Assembly (NCBI RefSeq): GCF_001700435.1
Contig: NZ_LYPC01000012.1
Location: 309,017-373,016 of the forward strand
DNA from: Paenibacillus pectinilyticus
GTDB taxonomy: Bacteria; Bacillota; Bacilli; Paenibacillales; NBRC-103111
Reading direction: 5' to 3'
DNA: 64,000 bases
Every line of letters starts with the position of its first letter. Position 1 is the stretch's first letter. Positions 1-8,741 of the stretch are shown piece after piece. A program made the position numbers and the translations under genes. Under the pieces are notes generated by a model. The model was not told the origin of the DNA and made no database searches. It was given only the letters and a program-made list of their open reading frames with translations.

Positions 1-207
1 GTTGCACAACCGCAATCTCAATATGGCATCCATGCTGATGTGGGGATAAGCCTAGATCGATTAATGACAGGATCGGCAATCGTGACGATTCCGGCGGGAG
101 GCATTGTGACACTTGGGAATGTTGGGGTAACGGACGATATTATTCCTGACATTGTTGATGGTGTCACCGTCATTAATGCCTCGATTCGTTTGATCAAACT
201 AAACTAG
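1..207 (+). CDS. 3' end of an unrecognised protein (partial)
   Basis: An open frame runs from the window edge to a TAG stop and gives 68 residues; the start lies upstream. The visible part is rich in Val, Ile, Gly and Thr in short alternating stretches, as in a beta-sandwich or the globular tip of a spore-surface or collagen-like protein. That is only an impression and no family is recognised. A strong bidirectional hairpin follows directly, which supports this being the true end of a gene. Confidence 0.5.
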   Translation, partial: VAQPQSQYGIHADVGISLDRLMTGSAIVTIPAGGIVTLGNVGVTDDIIPDIVDGVTVINASIRLIKLN

Positions 208-220
208 CGCTAAGCAACAA

Positions 221-247
221 AAAAAGCGACCCGCGGGGTCGCTTTTT
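221..247. terminator. bidirectional intrinsic terminator
   Basis: The stem AAAAAGCGACC pairs with GGTCGCTTTTT around a GC-rich loop, giving a T-run on both strands. It serves the partial gene on the left and sodA arriving from the right. Confidence 0.85.
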
Positions 248-256
248 CAATGCCAA

Positions 257-868
257 TTACTTCGCTGCGTCGTAACGTTTGCCAACTTCGTTCCAGTTAA
301 CAACGTTCCAGAAAGCTGCGATGTAGTCAGGGCGTTTGTTTTGGTAGTTCAGGTAGTAAGCATGCTCCCAAACATCAAGACCAAGAACTGGCGTTTCGCC
401 TTCCATGATCGGGCTGTCTTGGTTTGGCAAGCTGTATACTTTCAATTTACCAGCTTTGTCAACAGCTAGGAAAGCCCAGCCAGAGCCAAAACGTGTAGTT
501 GCAGCAGCAGCGAAGTCTGCTTTGAATTTATCAAAGCCACCAAGCTCGCTGTCAATTGCAGCAGCTAGAGCGCCTGTAGGTGCGCCGCCAGCTTCTGGTC
601 CGATTGTTTCCCAGAATAGGGAGTGGTTAGCGTGACCGCCACCATTGTTACGAACTGCAGTGCGGATATCTTCAGGAAGGCTGTTTAGGTCAGCGATCAG
701 GTCATTAAGGGATTTATCATGCAGAGCAGGATGTTTGTCCAATGCTGCATTCAAGTTTGTTACATAAGCGTTATGATGACGATCGTGATGGATTTCCATT
801 GTTTTTGCGTCGATGTGCGGCTCAAGAGCTTCGTTCGCGTACGGAAGAGCTGGTAGTTGATGTGCCAT
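257..868 (-). CDS. sodA: superoxide dismutase (Mn/Fe type)
   Basis: Converts superoxide to hydrogen peroxide and oxygen in the cytoplasm. The 203-residue length is typical. The four metal ligands are visible: His27 (EIHHDRHH), His82 ([11 protein letters not shown]), Asp165 and His169 (DVWEHAYY). GGGHANH and the overall form fit the Mn-preferring Bacillus SodA, though metal preference cannot be proved from sequence. The start has a good site (TTTTAGGAGGT, about 9 nt upstream). The gene is monocistronic, with its own promoter-like sequence upstream and a bidirectional terminator downstream. Confidence 0.97.
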   Translation of the reverse strand: MAHQLPALPYANEALEPHIDAKTMEIHHDRHHNAYVTNLNAALDKHPALHDKSLNDLIADLNSLPEDIRTAVRNNGGGHANHSLFWETIGPEAGGAPTGALAAAIDSELGGFDKFKADFAAAATTRFGSGWAFLAVDKAGKLKVYSLPNQDSPIMEGETPVLGLDVWEHAYYLNYQNKRPDYIAAFWNVVNWNEVGKRYDAAK

Positions 869-907
869 TGAATAAATACCTCCTAAAAGTTATGTAGTTT
901 CAACTTC

Positions 908-936
908 ATTATGAAGCAACTCCGATAATAAAGCAA
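908..936 (-). promoter_or_regulatory. putative sigma-A promoter of sodA
   Basis: On the minus strand TTGCTT and CATAAT are separated by 17 nt, about 40 nt upstream of the sodA start. This is a pattern match only; no operator was recognised beside it. Confidence 0.45.
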
Positions 937-964
937 CATTTGTGTTTACTAAGTCGGTCGCTAA

Positions 965-1180
965 TCAGATACCTCGGCGTTCCATTTCCCTTGTAATTTG
1001 ATTGTGCATAGCGGAATCTTGCTCGTGAAGCCAAGGGGATAAGTCGCTCATCGTGCGGTGGAGATGCAGCAGCTCGATTTCGGTCCATTCTTCAGGCTTT
1101 TTGGTGCTCAGCAGCTGAAAATCAGGAATGTTACGGGGATACTCTCCCTCGTTATCGAGTGTAATAATTTTATCAGACAT
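965..1180 (-). CDS. small conserved hypothetical cytosolic protein
   Basis: A 71-residue acidic, soluble protein with no signal peptide or membrane segment. The ATG was chosen over a start 21 codons upstream because AAAGAGGTG precedes it at normal spacing. The sequence is mostly helical in appearance (a PEEWTEIELLHLHRTMSDL stretch, then WLHEQDSAMHNQ) and ends in an Arg-rich tail. Function unknown; I recall similar short proteins only as uncharacterised Paenibacillus ORFs. Confidence 0.7.
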   Translation of the reverse strand: MSDKIITLDNEGEYPRNIPDFQLLSTKKPEEWTEIELLHLHRTMSDLSPWLHEQDSAMHNQITREMERRGI

Positions 1181-1353
1181 GAGTTTCACCTCTTTCTCGT
1201 AGGAATATCCTCCTATAAGATGGTTTTTTTGGAGCGATCTCATACATCAGGCAAGGATGTAATCCTATATTTATCATGTCATGTCTAAAGCGTGTGGACT
1301 AAGCAGGCGATCATTAGAACTAGAATATTCTGCTCTATATTATAACTTAATGT

Positions 1354-1367
1354 TGTAAACGCTTGCA
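1354..1367. promoter_or_regulatory. putative cre (CcpA) site
   Basis: TGTAAACGCTTGCA fits the catabolite-responsive element consensus TGWAARCGYTWNCW. A half-similar AAGCGCTTTCA follows 4 bases later. It lies in the 340-bp gap between the divergent small protein and the GNAT gene, about 150 bp before the GNAT start. The rest of the gap is AT-rich with T-runs. Which gene, if any, it controls is not clear. Confidence 0.45.
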
Positions 1368-1518
1368 TTTAAGCGCTTTCACGAGAAATATCGAAAAAAA
1401 CAAAGTTTTTTGTGAATTTCACCACAATTTCAGCAGGATTTCGTGTTTTTTTGTCGTATTTACTAATTTACCAGAAAATTAATATCAACAAATTAATATG
1501 GAATTGGGAGAGAACCGT

Positions 1519-1950
1519 ATGCATGTTCGTTCATTTCAGCTTGGTGATACCTCTTCGGTAAAAGAACTTCTAGAGGACGTTCTGTCGGAAACCTGCTATG
1601 AAGAGACGATTGAAGCCTTCGCACGTCAGCTATCGTGGGACACGGAGCTCGTTTTAATCGCGCAAGAAGAAGAGCAAGTTGTAGGCTTGATTATCGGTAC
1701 GATTGATAATAACAATGGCTACTACTATCGGATCGCAGTCGCAACAGCATATCAACGTAAGGGTATCGGTAAAGCATTGATCGAAGCAATGAAGCAGCGG
1801 TTCCTCCAACGGAACGTGAAGAAAATTATGGTGACGGTTGATGTTCATAACGAAATCGTATTGCCTGTGTACGAGTCTGCGGGTTACAGTGCTGCTGACT
1901 TTTCCAGGGCTGCTCATCGCCTCAGTATTGTGAAGAAAGTAAGCGTGTAG
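1519..1950 (+). CDS. GNAT family N-acetyltransferase
   Basis: Acetyl-CoA-dependent acetyltransferase of unknown substrate, 143 residues, one GNAT domain. The acetyl-CoA-binding motif A is clear: YYRIAVATAYQRKGIGKALI (Q/RxxGxG/A form), followed by a beta-strand (KIMVTVDVHN) and a C-terminal YESAGY motif. The second ATG was chosen because TTGGGAGAG precedes it; the longer frame starts 7 codons earlier without a site. The gene is isolated, with a terminator downstream. It could be a RimI-like protein acetylase, but sequence alone does not decide. Confidence 0.85.
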   Translation: MHVRSFQLGDTSSVKELLEDVLSETCYEETIEAFARQLSWDTELVLIAQEEEQVVGLIIGTIDNNNGYYYRIAVATAYQRKGIGKALIEAMKQRFLQRNVKKIMVTVDVHNEIVLPVYESAGYSAADFSRAAHRLSIVKKVSV

Positions 1951-1996
1951 CCCTTCACGGGGCTCAGCATGGAAATGAATAGGTTTGGCTTATAGG

Positions 1997-2045
1997 AAGC
2001 ATATCTGTGCCGCCATTGCAATTGGGGGTCAGATATGCTTTTCTT
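1997..2045 (+). terminator. intrinsic terminator
   Basis: AAGCATATCTG pairs with CAGATATGCTT and is followed by a short T-rich tail, just after the GNAT gene. Confidence 0.7.
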
Positions 2046-2154
2046 AAAATATGAGAAAAACTTTTTGAGAGCGACTACAGGTTTAGATGTTGTTTTGTTT
2101 TAGGTTTAACATAAGGTGACGTTTTCGGCAGCAATTAACAAGGGAGCTTTGAAC

Positions 2155-2709
2155 ATGGATAAATTCACGCCGTATGTGATAAAAAGCTTCAAACATGACG
2201 GGCATCTGCATCGGATGTGGTTGACCAACTGGCGAGTACCCCAGCATATTCTCCATGAAGAGCATCAGAAGATGGGCATGATGGTGTTCATTAACAGCCA
2301 GACCAAGATTCAAGAAGCAGACGGCAAAGAATGGGTGAGCCGCATTCCAGGTGTTTCTTTTTTCATTCCGAAAATGTGGTTTAATATCGTTGCTCTAATG
2401 GAAGAAGCAGGTGTGCGCTATTATTGCAATGTGGCCTCACCACTTTATGTGAACGGGCGTGTGTTAACCTATATTGATTACGATCTGGATGTGATTCGGA
2501 TGCCGGATCGAACTGTACATATCGTGGATCAAGAGGAATACGAGCGCCATAAGCTTCACTATCACTATTCTACTCTCGTCGAGTCGAAGGTGAAAGATGG
2601 CCTAGCTGCGCTGCTTGCGCTAGTTAATGGAGACAAGCCTCCCTTCCAGGATGAAACGGTGATTTACTATTACGAAGAGTGGGAAAAGCATAAGAACGGG
2701 GGCGTTTGA
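2155..2709 (+). CDS. nucleoside tri-/diphosphatase, DUF402 family (Ntdp/YgaC-like)
   Basis: 184 residues forming one DUF402 domain. The opening IKSFKHDGHLHRMW and the acidic core YCNVASPLYVNGRVLTYIDY-D-LDV are typical of the B. subtilis YgaC (Ntdp) group, where conserved Asp/Glu residues bind divalent metal and the enzyme hydrolyses nucleoside tri- and diphosphates. The start with AAGGGAGC in front was preferred to one 13 codons upstream. The stop codon abuts the signal peptidase ATG, so the two genes are probably translated together. The in vivo substrate is inferred from the family. Confidence 0.85.
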   Translation: MDKFTPYVIKSFKHDGHLHRMWLTNWRVPQHILHEEHQKMGMMVFINSQTKIQEADGKEWVSRIPGVSFFIPKMWFNIVALMEEAGVRYYCNVASPLYVNGRVLTYIDYDLDVIRMPDRTVHIVDQEEYERHKLHYHYSTLVESKVKDGLAALLALVNGDKPPFQDETVIYYYEEWEKHKNGGV

Positions 2710-3312
2710 ATGGGCTTTTTCGCAGGACGCGAAGATTCGAATGAAGTTATGGCTGCGCCGAGACATAATCATGAAGCCAAAAGCTTCACGCATGAGCTGT
2801 GGGATTGGACCAAATCCATTCTCGTAGCTCTTCTTGTTGTTATTGTTGTTCATCAATTCGGCTTTAATCTTTCCACAGTTCGCGGGCACTCGATGGACCC
2901 GACGTTAGCCGAAGGGAATTGGCTGTTCGTGAACAAAGCCATCACCTATCTGAAAGCGCCTAAACGTGGGGATATTGTCATACTGAAGGAGCCTGAGAAG
3001 CTCGTGCTACCCCAGCAGCACCCTTTCCTGGTCAAAAGGGTCGTCGCCATCGCGGGCGATGAAGTACAAGGGCGCTCAGGGGCGCTCTTTGTGAATGGCG
3101 ACAAGGTCGATGAGTCGTACACAGATACGCCTATCGAGGATGGCGACTTCGGACCGACAGAGGTCGGTCAGGGAGAAATCTTCGTGATGGGCGATAATCG
3201 CCATCTGGCGGCAAGTGCAGACAGCAGACTGTTCGGAGTGATTCCGACTAGTCTTGTGCAAGGACGGGCAGAATTTGTACTTTGGCCGTTCGACATGGCT
3301 ACGAAGCTATAA
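2710..3312 (+). CDS. lepB: type I signal peptidase
   Basis: Membrane-anchored S26 serine protease that removes signal peptides from exported proteins. One N-terminal transmembrane helix at about residues 35-53 (SILVALLVVIVVHQFGF) leaves the catalytic domain outside. The Ser nucleophile is in GHSMDPTL, the general-base Lys in KRVVAIAGDEV, and box E reads GDNRHLAASADSR. 200 residues is the usual size for SipS/SipT-type enzymes. The unusually long, charged cytosolic N-terminus may reflect its start directly on the Ntdp stop codon. No separate ribosome-binding site is needed if translation is coupled, and GGGGGCG lies just upstream. Confidence 0.95.
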   Translation: MGFFAGREDSNEVMAAPRHNHEAKSFTHELWDWTKSILVALLVVIVVHQFGFNLSTVRGHSMDPTLAEGNWLFVNKAITYLKAPKRGDIVILKEPEKLVLPQQHPFLVKRVVAIAGDEVQGRSGALFVNGDKVDESYTDTPIEDGDFGPTEVGQGEIFVMGDNRHLAASADSRLFGVIPTSLVQGRAEFVLWPFDMATKL

Positions 3313-3375
3313 AGAAACCAATAAAGAGATGTAAATAACACAGTAATCAGATAGCCATTCAGGGAGGTGAGAGGG

Positions 3376-4569
3376 TTGACGGTTTCAGGCGAATTCAGCC
3401 TAGATGGGACAAGATTGGATTGGCGCAAGCTGAAACAAGAGATCGTGGAAGCCGCGCCCTCTCTCGGCATTGATAAGATCGGCTTTACTTCCGCGGAGCC
3501 GTTCCATGAACTTAGGGATATCCTTCTCCGCCACAGGGAGAAGGGCTTCGAATCCGGCTTCGAGGAGCCGGATATCGATAAGCGGGTATACCCCGAGCTG
3601 AGCTTCGAATCACCGCGGTCGATCATTTCGATCGCGGTCGCGTACCCGTCGAAGCTGGCGGACCCGCCCCGATCCGAGCCGGGAGCGTATCGGGGCATCA
3701 TCTCGCGCTCCTCGTGGGGGAGCGACTATCACGACGTGCTTCGCGACCGACTCGCGAAGCTGGAGGCCTTCATCGCCGAGCGCGTGCCGGAGGCGAGACT
3801 GCAGAGCATGGTCGACACCGGTGTCCTAGTCGACCGTGCTGTCGCCGAGCGTGCCGGCATCGGCTGGAGCGGCAAAAACTGCGCCGTGATCACCCCCGAG
3901 TGGGGGTCGTGGGTATATTTGGGCGAAATCATCACGAACATTCCATTCGAATCCGATATATCGATTATGGATCAATGCGGAGACTGCACGATATGCATCG
4001 ATGCTTGTCCGACAGGGGCGCTAGTCGGCCCAGGGCAGCTCAATTCAAGTCGCTGCATCTCGTTTATCACACAGACCAAAGGGTATGTGGATGACGAGTA
4101 CAAACGCAAAATCGGCAACCGACTCTATGGCTGTGATACCTGCCAGATCGTCTGCCCGAAGAACAAGGGGATGAACTGGACGCATCATCCCGAGTTCACG
4201 CCTGACCCCGAGAAGGTCAAGCCGTTACTGATTCCCTTGCTCACAATGTCGAACAAGGATTTCAAAGAGCAGTACGGACGCATCGCGGCCTCCTGGCGCG
4301 GCAAAAAGCCGATCCAGCGCAACGCGATCATCGCGCTCGGCAATTTCAAGGACCGATCGGCGGTGCCGGTCCTGGTGGACCTGCTGCGGAGCGATCCCCG
4401 CCCGGAGATCCGGGCTACCGCAGCATGGGCCCTTGGCCGCATCGGCGGCGAGGAGGCCGTGTCGGCGCTGGAACGAGCTGCTGCAGCTGAGCAAGAGCCT
4501 CAGGTGCAGACGGATATCGACAAGGCGCTGGCTGCGCAGAAGAGCACAGCAGCCGTACAGGAGGAATAA
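3376..4569 (+). CDS. queG: epoxyqueuosine reductase with C-terminal HEAT repeats
   Basis: Cobalamin-dependent iron-sulfur enzyme that reduces epoxyqueuosine to queuosine in tRNA, the last step of Q biosynthesis. The TTG start is preferred because AGGGAGGTG lies 6 nt before it; a GTG three codons earlier overlaps that site. An N-terminal cobalamin-binding domain carries the catalytic Asp147 (MVDTGVLVDRAVAERAG). Two 4Fe-4S motifs follow: CGDCTICIDAC at 201-211 and Cys227 with CDTCQIVCP at 253-260. Residues ~290-385 form HEAT/PBS-like repeats (VPVLVDLLRSDPRPEIRATA) seen in Bacillota QueG. Two bases separate it from ogt. Confidence 0.94.
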   Translation: MTVSGEFSLDGTRLDWRKLKQEIVEAAPSLGIDKIGFTSAEPFHELRDILLRHREKGFESGFEEPDIDKRVYPELSFESPRSIISIAVAYPSKLADPPRSEPGAYRGIISRSSWGSDYHDVLRDRLAKLEAFIAERVPEARLQSMVDTGVLVDRAVAERAGIGWSGKNCAVITPEWGSWVYLGEIITNIPFESDISIMDQCGDCTICIDACPTGALVGPGQLNSSRCISFITQTKGYVDDEYKRKIGNRLYGCDTCQIVCPKNKGMNWTHHPEFTPDPEKVKPLLIPLLTMSNKDFKEQYGRIAASWRGKKPIQRNAIIALGNFKDRSAVPVLVDLLRSDPRPEIRATAAWALGRIGGEEAVSALERAAAAEQEPQVQTDIDKALAAQKSTAAVQEE

Positions 4570-4571
4570 AG

Positions 4572-5111
4572 ATGAAACAGCTTCAGGAGCCAGTCCTGCT
4601 TTCTTATACAGAGATCCATACACCCATCGGTCCGCTAGTTCTTGTGGCATCTCCACAAGGGCTGTGCAAGGTGGAGTTTGGCACGTTCGAAGAGAACCGC
4701 GAGCGGCGCGAGCAGTGGGCTCGTCGCTGGTACGGAGAGTACGAGCTTAGCGAGAACACGGATGAGCAATTGACGTCTATCGCGCAGCAGTTAACGCAAT
4801 ATTTTACAGGTGAAAGAAAGAGCTTTGAAGGCGTCATGGATCTGCAAGGGACGGACTTTCAGAAACGTGTCTGGCAAGCGCTGCAGACGATTCCTTATGG
4901 AGAGACCGCATCGTACAAACATATTGCAGAGGCGATTGGCTCGCCGAAGGCCGTGAGAGCTGTTGGGGGAGCGAACAATCAGAACCCGATTCCTGTCATC
5001 ATCCCGTGTCATCGCATCATTGGCGCAAGCGGTGATCTCGTTGGTTACGGTGGAGGCTTGCCGACGAAAGTTCACTTATTGGATTTAGAGCAAAACAAAG
5101 CAAACGCATAA
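4572..5111 (+). CDS. ogt: methylated-DNA-protein-cysteine methyltransferase
   Basis: Suicidal repair protein that transfers alkyl groups from O6-alkylguanine to its own cysteine. The acceptor Cys146 lies in the signature IPCHRIIG, preceded by the helix-turn-helix that inserts into the minor groove (SYKHIAEAIGSPKAVRAVGG). An N-terminal ribonuclease-like domain covers residues ~10-90. The length of 179 residues fits the Ogt/AGT family. It begins 2 nt after queG, with GTACAGGAGGA as its site inside the end of queG, so the two are co-transcribed. Confidence 0.95.
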   Translation: MKQLQEPVLLSYTEIHTPIGPLVLVASPQGLCKVEFGTFEENRERREQWARRWYGEYELSENTDEQLTSIAQQLTQYFTGERKSFEGVMDLQGTDFQKRVWQALQTIPYGETASYKHIAEAIGSPKAVRAVGGANNQNPIPVIIPCHRIIGASGDLVGYGGGLPTKVHLLDLEQNKANA

Positions 5112-5143
5112 GTTCAACAACTATAATACGTGGAGTGAATCCT

Positions 5144-6175
5144 ATGAAATACGTGCACTTGGATTCTGTAGAGCCAGGACAATATCTGGGACGTACGATT
5201 TATTCAAGTAATGGCGCGATTCTGCTCGCGGATAATGTGCAATTAACGGTATTTATGATTAATACGCTGAATCGCATTGGGGTTACGATGATTTATATCA
5301 AAGACCCGAATCTAGAGGATGTCGAAATCCCGGAAATCCTTTCAGATGAAACGAAGCGGCTTGTCATGACTCAAATGGGGCAAACGTTTGCGGCAATCCA
5401 GTCGGGCAAAGAATTTAATACGCGTTCCGTCAGTATGTCGATTAATACGCTGCTCGATGAGATCATGAAGAATCGCGATGTCCTTATTCAACTGAATGAT
5501 ATTCGAACGCAAGACAACCAAATGTACATCCACGCGATGAACGTATGCATGATGGCTGTGCTCATCGGGATGAATATGGGGATGAATGCGACGCAGCTGA
5601 AAGACCTGGCCATGGGGGCACTCCTGCACGATATAGGCAAAGTGGAGCTGTTAACCGACGATGAGTCAGACGATCCGCGGAGGCATCATACATGGAGAGG
5701 CTTTGAGCTATTGAAGAGCAAGCGCGAGTTCTCTCTGTTGATTGCGCATGTGGCGTTCCAGCACCACGAGACGTTGACGGGGGATGGTGTTCCTAGAGGG
5801 CTCATGAATGAAGACATTCATCTCTATGCCAAAATAACGGCCGTCGCGAATATGTACGATAATTTGCTCTTCGATATGTCCGCCGGCAAGCGTAAGCTGC
5901 CTCATGAAGCTTGTGAATATATGCTGGCGCTAGCGGAAACGAAGCTGGATCGCGATGTGTTGATCCAATTCCTTAAAATCGTTTCTATCTACCCGACAGG
6001 TACTTCCGTGCGGTTAACGAATCGCGAGACGGGTGTTGTCGTGGGTCAACATAGAGGACTGCCGACGCGTCCGATCATTCGGATTGTGAAACAGGATGCT
6101 ACAGACAAGGTGCTTGAGATCAAAGAGCTCGATTTGGCCAAAGAAACGACTCTATTTATAGAACAAGTGCTTTAG
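5144..6175 (+). CDS. HD-GYP-like domain protein (possible cyclic-di-GMP phosphodiesterase)
   Basis: 343 residues. An N-terminal part of about 110 residues resembles the DUF3391-like domain found before HD-GYP modules. The HD-type domain at ~125-300 shows HDIGKVE (His162-Asp163), HHTWRG near 181 and the HH pair near 207. The third signature reads GDGVPRGL instead of the usual GDGYP, so activity on cyclic-di-GMP is uncertain although the metal ligands are intact. The ATG was chosen because of ACGTGGAGTG just upstream. It follows ogt by 32 bp and may belong to the same transcript. It is cytosolic, with no sensor or receiver domain. Confidence 0.85.
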   Translation: MKYVHLDSVEPGQYLGRTIYSSNGAILLADNVQLTVFMINTLNRIGVTMIYIKDPNLEDVEIPEILSDETKRLVMTQMGQTFAAIQSGKEFNTRSVSMSINTLLDEIMKNRDVLIQLNDIRTQDNQMYIHAMNVCMMAVLIGMNMGMNATQLKDLAMGALLHDIGKVELLTDDESDDPRRHHTWRGFELLKSKREFSLLIAHVAFQHHETLTGDGVPRGLMNEDIHLYAKITAVANMYDNLLFDMSAGKRKLPHEACEYMLALAETKLDRDVLIQFLKIVSIYPTGTSVRLTNRETGVVVGQHRGLPTRPIIRIVKQDATDKVLEIKELDLAKETTLFIEQVL

Positions 6176-6283
6176 AAGCTAAGCATGTCTAGGGTATTAT
6201 TTCGATTTGTAAAGCGTGGAACAGTAATGATATGATAGAACAAGTATTCTATTCTAATTATGTACAAGCAGGGGGCACAGGTT

Positions 6284-6505
6284 ATGTGGAGTTATTTGAT
6301 TCCCATTCTCACATTGATTGTTGGCTTGGTTGGCGGTTTCTTTATTGGGGTATTTTATTTGAAGAGACAATTGGAATCTATGCAGAACAATCCTGAAATG
6401 TTAGCCAAAATGGCGAAGCAAATGGGTTACAACATGAATAAGCAGCAGCTGAATAAAGCACAGCAAATGATGAAAAACCAAAATTTCAACCAAAAGAGGA
6501 AATAA
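6284..6505 (+). CDS. yneF: YneF family (UPF0154) small membrane protein
   Basis: 73 residues: an N-terminal transmembrane helix (LIPILTLIVGLVGGFFIGVF) followed by a short basic, Gln/Asn/Met-rich cytosolic tail with NPEMLAKMAKQMGYN, the mark of UPF0154. The ATG after CAGGGGGCACAGG was preferred to a start 8 codons earlier. Function unknown. It ends 25 bp before folE and may share its transcript. Confidence 0.9.
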   Translation: MWSYLIPILTLIVGLVGGFFIGVFYLKRQLESMQNNPEMLAKMAKQMGYNMNKQQLNKAQQMMKNQNFNQKRK

Positions 6506-6530
6506 GAAATAGGGTGGAGTGGTAGAGAAG

Positions 6531-7121
6531 ATGGCATCCATCGACTATAAAAATGCATTGGTCGCAGAGAATCGTGAGAAGATCGAAGGCCATGTGCGGG
6601 AGATTTTACGCTTAATTGGTGAGGATGTAGATCGCGAAGGTCTATTGGATACACCAGCTCGTGTTACGCGTATGTATGAAGAAATTTTCTCGGGTTATGC
6701 AGCGGATCCTCGTGATGTGATCGGCGTAACCTTCGATGAACAGCACGAAGAGCTAGTGATCATCAAAGATATCGTGTATTACAGCCAGTGTGAGCACCAT
6801 ATGGCGCCTTTCTATGGCAAAGTCCATGTGGGTTACCTGCCAAGCGGTAAAGTAGCGGGGCTCAGCAAATTTGCTCGTCTAGTCGATGTCATTACTCGCA
6901 AGCTGCAGGTGCAAGAACGAATCACCTCTGAGATCGCGGATATCCTGGATGAGGTGCTCAAGCCGCATGGCGTCATGGTCGTCGTTGAGGGCGAGCATAT
7001 GTGTATGTGCGCGAGAGGCGTGAAGAAATACGGCAGCCAAACAGTTACATCCGCAGTACGCGGCTCGTTCCGCAAGGATGCAACATTGCGTTCGGAATTC
7101 CTATCTTTAATCAAATCCTAA
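6531..7121 (+). CDS. folE: GTP cyclohydrolase I
   Basis: Opens and rearranges GTP to 7,8-dihydroneopterin triphosphate, the entry to folate (and, in some bacteria, queuosine precursor) synthesis. Zinc ligands are visible in QCEHHMAPF and [29 protein letters not shown] is the family core, and TDT-like entry [12 protein letters not shown] lies near residue 40. The ATG with AGGGTGGAG upstream was chosen; the first in-frame GTG overlaps that site. The length of 196 residues is normal. A terminator follows. Confidence 0.96.
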   Translation: MASIDYKNALVAENREKIEGHVREILRLIGEDVDREGLLDTPARVTRMYEEIFSGYAADPRDVIGVTFDEQHEELVIIKDIVYYSQCEHHMAPFYGKVHVGYLPSGKVAGLSKFARLVDVITRKLQVQERITSEIADILDEVLKPHGVMVVVEGEHMCMCARGVKKYGSQTVTSAVRGSFRKDATLRSEFLSLIKS

Positions 7122-7128
7122 TCAAACA

Positions 7129-7175
7129 GGGAATGTGCATGGAGACAATGGTCTTGTGCAGCATTCCCTTTTTTT
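7129..7175 (+). terminator. intrinsic terminator of folE
   Basis: GGGAATG pairs with CATTCCC around a TGCA/TGCA inner pairing and is followed by seven T. The next 245 bp before dgt hold no convincing ORF or RNA that I can name. Confidence 0.85.
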
Positions 7176-7421
7176 GCGTATGCTGTAAGTTAGGCTTGTT
7201 GGCGACTGAGGAATATAGTATTCTTGTAAATTAATAAGGACGACAGAGTCGGTGATCGGTGGAGTCGGGTACCTTGCCATAGGAGTGAAGAGCGAAGTAG
7301 ATGTTCGAAGAGTGACTATCGTACATGCTCTCGCATAAACTGAAAATAATGAATAGATGGCTTCAGCAGCAGGATACTGGTGAAAGATCGGCGCCTTTAC
7401 AGCGCTAGAGGAGGCAAGCAT

Positions 7422-8741
7422 ATGAACGACATACGGAAATATCGGCCTGGTGAGGCAGCTTCCTCAAAATGGAGTGAAGAGCGGGATGAATTTGAGCGGG
7501 ATTATGCAAGGTTGATTCAATCGCCGACCTTCCGGCGTCTGCAGGGGAAGTCTCAGGTGTTCGGTGCGGGTTCGGGGGATTACTATCGCACGCGTCTGAC
7601 GCACTCCTTAGAGGTCGCTCAGATTGCACGGGAAGTGGCAAAGCGGTTAGAGCGGACGAATCCTTTTCTGAGCAAAAGGGAGCATCCAGGCCTGATCATC
7701 GATCCTACCGTGGTCGAGTGCGCATCGATTGCGCATGACTTCGGGCATCCGCCTTTTGGTCATAAGGGCGAAGAGGTGCTGAATCATATCCTGATGAGGG
7801 ATCACGGCTTGAAATACGAGGGCAACGCGCAAAATTTCCGCATCTTAATGTTTTTGGAAAAGCGAGCAGGCAGCGAGAGCGGTCTAGACCTGACGGCAGC
7901 AGTGCTGCTCGGCATCAATAAGTATCCTTTTCTCATCGAGGAAGAGGGACGCCTCAAAGGTGTATATGGCGCCGAGTGGGACGTTATTCGCGAGCTGCGT
8001 GATACTTGGAAAATGCCTGCGGGCTGCTCCACATTAGAAGCGCAATTGATGGATTTATGCGATGATATCGCGTATTCCACGCATGATATTGAAGATGGGA
8101 TTCGCGCGGGTAAAATCCAGATGAACGCCACGTTCTTCGAAGATCAACGGTTAAGACGGCATCTCGTGATGGAAATCCTGAATGACCCGAATCAGCACAA
8201 GTTCGGCTGGGAGCAAGTGGATATTGAGCAGATGGTAAGCCGCGTGCTGCATGACTATTTAGCGCAATGGGAAATTATTTTTGCCGAATGCAACCGAGAG
8301 GAATCGCGCACACGCCGAGAGATGAAGGCGCGCTGGGTCAGCTCTTTTGCTTCGAGACTCGACATCATCGATGATACGGAGCGCGGCTGGAAGAAAGTCG
8401 CGCTCGTCAGAGACGGCGCCGAGGATATGGACCTGCTGCGGACGATGGAAATTCTTAAGAAGCTGGCGTGGGTCACGCTGATCAAGGATTTCCGCGTCCT
8501 GCGTTTGCAGAAGCGCAGCGAGATCATCGTGGAGCGACTCTGGGACAGCTTCATCGATCAAGAGAAGGGGCAATGGATCATTCCGCCCGACTGGATCGAT
8601 AGCTACGAGCGGCGCAACAGCAATTGGAGCTGGCCGCGCTTCGTGGCGGACTATATCTCAGGCATGACCGACGCGTATGCGGAGAAGGTGTATGCGGAGC
8701 TGTTTGCGAGTAAATCCGGCTCGATTTATGAGATGGATTGA
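7422..8741 (+). CDS. dgt: deoxyguanosinetriphosphate triphosphohydrolase-like HD protein
   Basis: HD-domain nucleotidase that removes triphosphate from dNTPs, 439 residues. The ATG was chosen because GAGGAGG lies 7 nt upstream; the longer frame adds 14 codons without a site. Key motifs: RLTHSLEVAQIAREV (first His), IAHDFGHPPFGHKGEE (the HD pair plus the dGTPase-specific FGHxGE), and DLCDDIAYSTHDIEDG (last metal Asp). This is the arrangement of the dGTPase/SAMHD1-like family. Whether it prefers dGTP cannot be read. The gene runs straight into a simple-sequence repeat at its stop codon. Confidence 0.92.
   Translation: MNDIRKYRPGEAASSKWSEERDEFERDYARLIQSPTFRRLQGKSQVFGAGSGDYYRTRLTHSLEVAQIAREVAKRLERTNPFLSKREHPGLIIDPTVVECASIAHDFGHPPFGHKGEEVLNHILMRDHGLKYEGNAQNFRILMFLEKRAGSESGLDLTAAVLLGINKYPFLIEEEGRLKGVYGAEWDVIRELRDTWKMPAGCSTLEAQLMDLCDDIAYSTHDIEDGIRAGKIQMNATFFEDQRLRRHLVMEILNDPNQHKFGWEQVDIEQMVSRVLHDYLAQWEIIFAECNREESRTRREMKARWVSSFASRLDIIDDTERGWKKVALVRDGAEDMDLLRTMEILKKLAWVTLIKDFRVLRLQKRSEIIVERLWDSFIDQEKGQWIIPPDWIDSYERRNSNWSWPRFVADYISGMTDAYAEKVYAELFASKSGSIYEMD

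Noticed and set aside
7176..7421. Possible regulatory RNA between folE and dgt
   Set aside because: The 245-bp gap has short hairpins but no conserved motif that I can match to a known RNA, and no promoter pair at correct spacing was found.
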